Below, one piece after another: positions 63,521-64,000 of a stretch of 64,000 nt of DNA (position 1 is its first letter; the number at the start of each line of letters is the position of its first letter). The stretch is from Roseovarius sp. Pro17 (GTDB lineage: Bacteria > Pseudomonadota > Alphaproteobacteria > Rhodobacterales > Rhodobacteraceae). A program made the translations under genes and the position numbers. Where the stretch lies: contig NZ_CP141179.1 in the NCBI RefSeq assembly GCF_035599575.1, positions 3,943,001-4,007,000 of the forward strand. Direction: 5' to 3'. The notes beneath the pieces were generated by a model, which saw nothing but the letters and a program-made list of their open reading frames with translations, was not told the origin of the DNA and searched no databases.

Positions 63521-64000
63521 GTGCAAACAAACGTGATAATCAATGGCACGCAGCGGCGACTGGAGCTTGATCCAAGAACGACCCTGCTGGATGCCCTCCG
63601 CCATCACCTCGGACTGTCGGGTAGCAAGAAGGGCTGCGATCACGGACAATGCGGGGCCTGCACGGTTATGGTTAACGGTCGGCGGATCAATGCCTGCCTG
63701 ACGCTTGCGTGCATGCATGACGGCGATGAGGTGACTACGATCGAAGGGATCGGCCAGCCCGGCAACCTCAGCGCGCTTCAAGAAGCTTTCGTCAGCGAAG
63801 ACGGGTTCCAGTGCGGGTATTGCACGCCTGGGCAGATCTGCTCGGCGACGGCGATGCTGGAAGAGATAAGAAATGAATGGCCGAGCCATGTGACGGACGA
63901 TCTTCTGGGTGGGGCGGAGCTCACGAATGAGGAGATCTCGGAGCGCATGAGCGGAAATCTCTGCCGGTGTTCAGCCTATCCCAACATTGTCGAGGCGATC
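63521..64000 (+). CDS. 2Fe-2S subunit of a PaoA/YagT-like molybdenum hydroxylase (partial)
   Basis: The visible 160 residues form the small iron-sulfur subunit of a xanthine-oxidase-family enzyme. Residues 1-75 are a plant-type ferredoxin domain with GCDHGQCGACTVMVNGRRINACL (Cys39, 44, 47, 59). Residues 85-160 are the helical 2Fe-2S domain with FQCGYCTPGQIC and GNLCRCSAYPNIVEAI (Cys98, 101, 148, 150). It most resembles PaoA/YagT of periplasmic aldehyde oxidase, but no Tat signal precedes the GTG start; an in-frame stop lies at 63497. The gene runs off the window; FAD and Mo subunits are expected next. Confidence 0.88.
   Translation, partial: MQTNVIINGTQRRLELDPRTTLLDALRHHLGLSGSKKGCDHGQCGACTVMVNGRRINACLTLACMHDGDEVTTIEGIGQPGNLSALQEAFVSEDGFQCGYCTPGQICSATAMLEEIRNEWPSHVTDDLLGGAELTNEEISERMSGNLCRCSAYPNIVEAI

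Overview
The window reads as a chromosomal segment of a GC-rich alphaproteobacterium of the family Rhodobacteraceae (Roseobacter group). Supporting features are the expanded rpsP-rimM-trmD-rplS cluster with an Ala/Glu-rich S16 tail, an F0 ATP synthase operon (atpI-B-E-X-F) separate from F1, an ATP12-type F1 assembly chaperone, an aap/bzt-type amino acid transporter, endonuclease-type MutL, and several conserved Rhodobacteraceae hypothetical families. The species cannot be named from the sequence alone.

Layout. 1-5855 (minus strand): ffh, an acetyltransferase, chorismate mutase, rpsP, bluB, a 44-residue protein, rimM, a DUF1328 protein, trmD and rplS, a translation and secretion cluster with metabolic genes inserted. 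6239-8139: DMT exporter, a 25-residue membrane peptide, an ArsR regulator and a universal stress protein. 8458-11153: F0 operon ending in a strong terminator. 11647-18074: folC-accD, a CPBP protease, ilvD and two conserved unknowns. 18141-25356: rmuC, mutL, a class A penicillin-binding protein and mlaC-mlaA lipid transport. 25660-35806: small operons (ridA-ugpQ-FemAB-like-phhB; reductase-rsmD; crcB-rluC-HAD-ATP12), a peroxiredoxin and glycerate kinase. 36000-40449: four-gene amino acid ABC transporter with leader and intercistronic hairpins. 40519-49484 (mostly minus): ferredoxin-like protein, argB, engB, MOSC, yidC, EAL protein, ttcA, then yidD-rnpA-rpmH, with sodC facing the other way. 49783-53353: TVP38 membrane protein, mercuric-reductase-like flavoprotein and a histidine kinase.

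The compact, overlapping core stops at tRNA-Arg(ACG) (53416-53492). Beyond it lies an accessory region: an integrase that has lost its catalytic half, joined tail-to-tail to a MobC-relaxase-TOPRIM fusion that is also truncated, a repeat-rich candidate oriT, a decayed IS1182-type element, a lower-GC pair of divergent genes (DUF6647 secreted metallopeptidase-like protein and a CadC-like winged-helix/TPR membrane regulator), an intact IS1182-type element with perfect 18-bp ends, and the start of a PaoA-like molybdenum hydroxylase iron-sulfur subunit cut by the window edge.

No CRISPR array, rRNA or recognisable metabolite riboswitch was seen. The most novel material is the rearranged mobilisation region and the IS-bounded DUF6647/CadC-TPR module. 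In the core, the most interesting points are structured non-coding stretches (bzt leader, atpF-folC gap, rplS leader), two very small proteins, and the TVP38-flavoprotein-kinase cluster.
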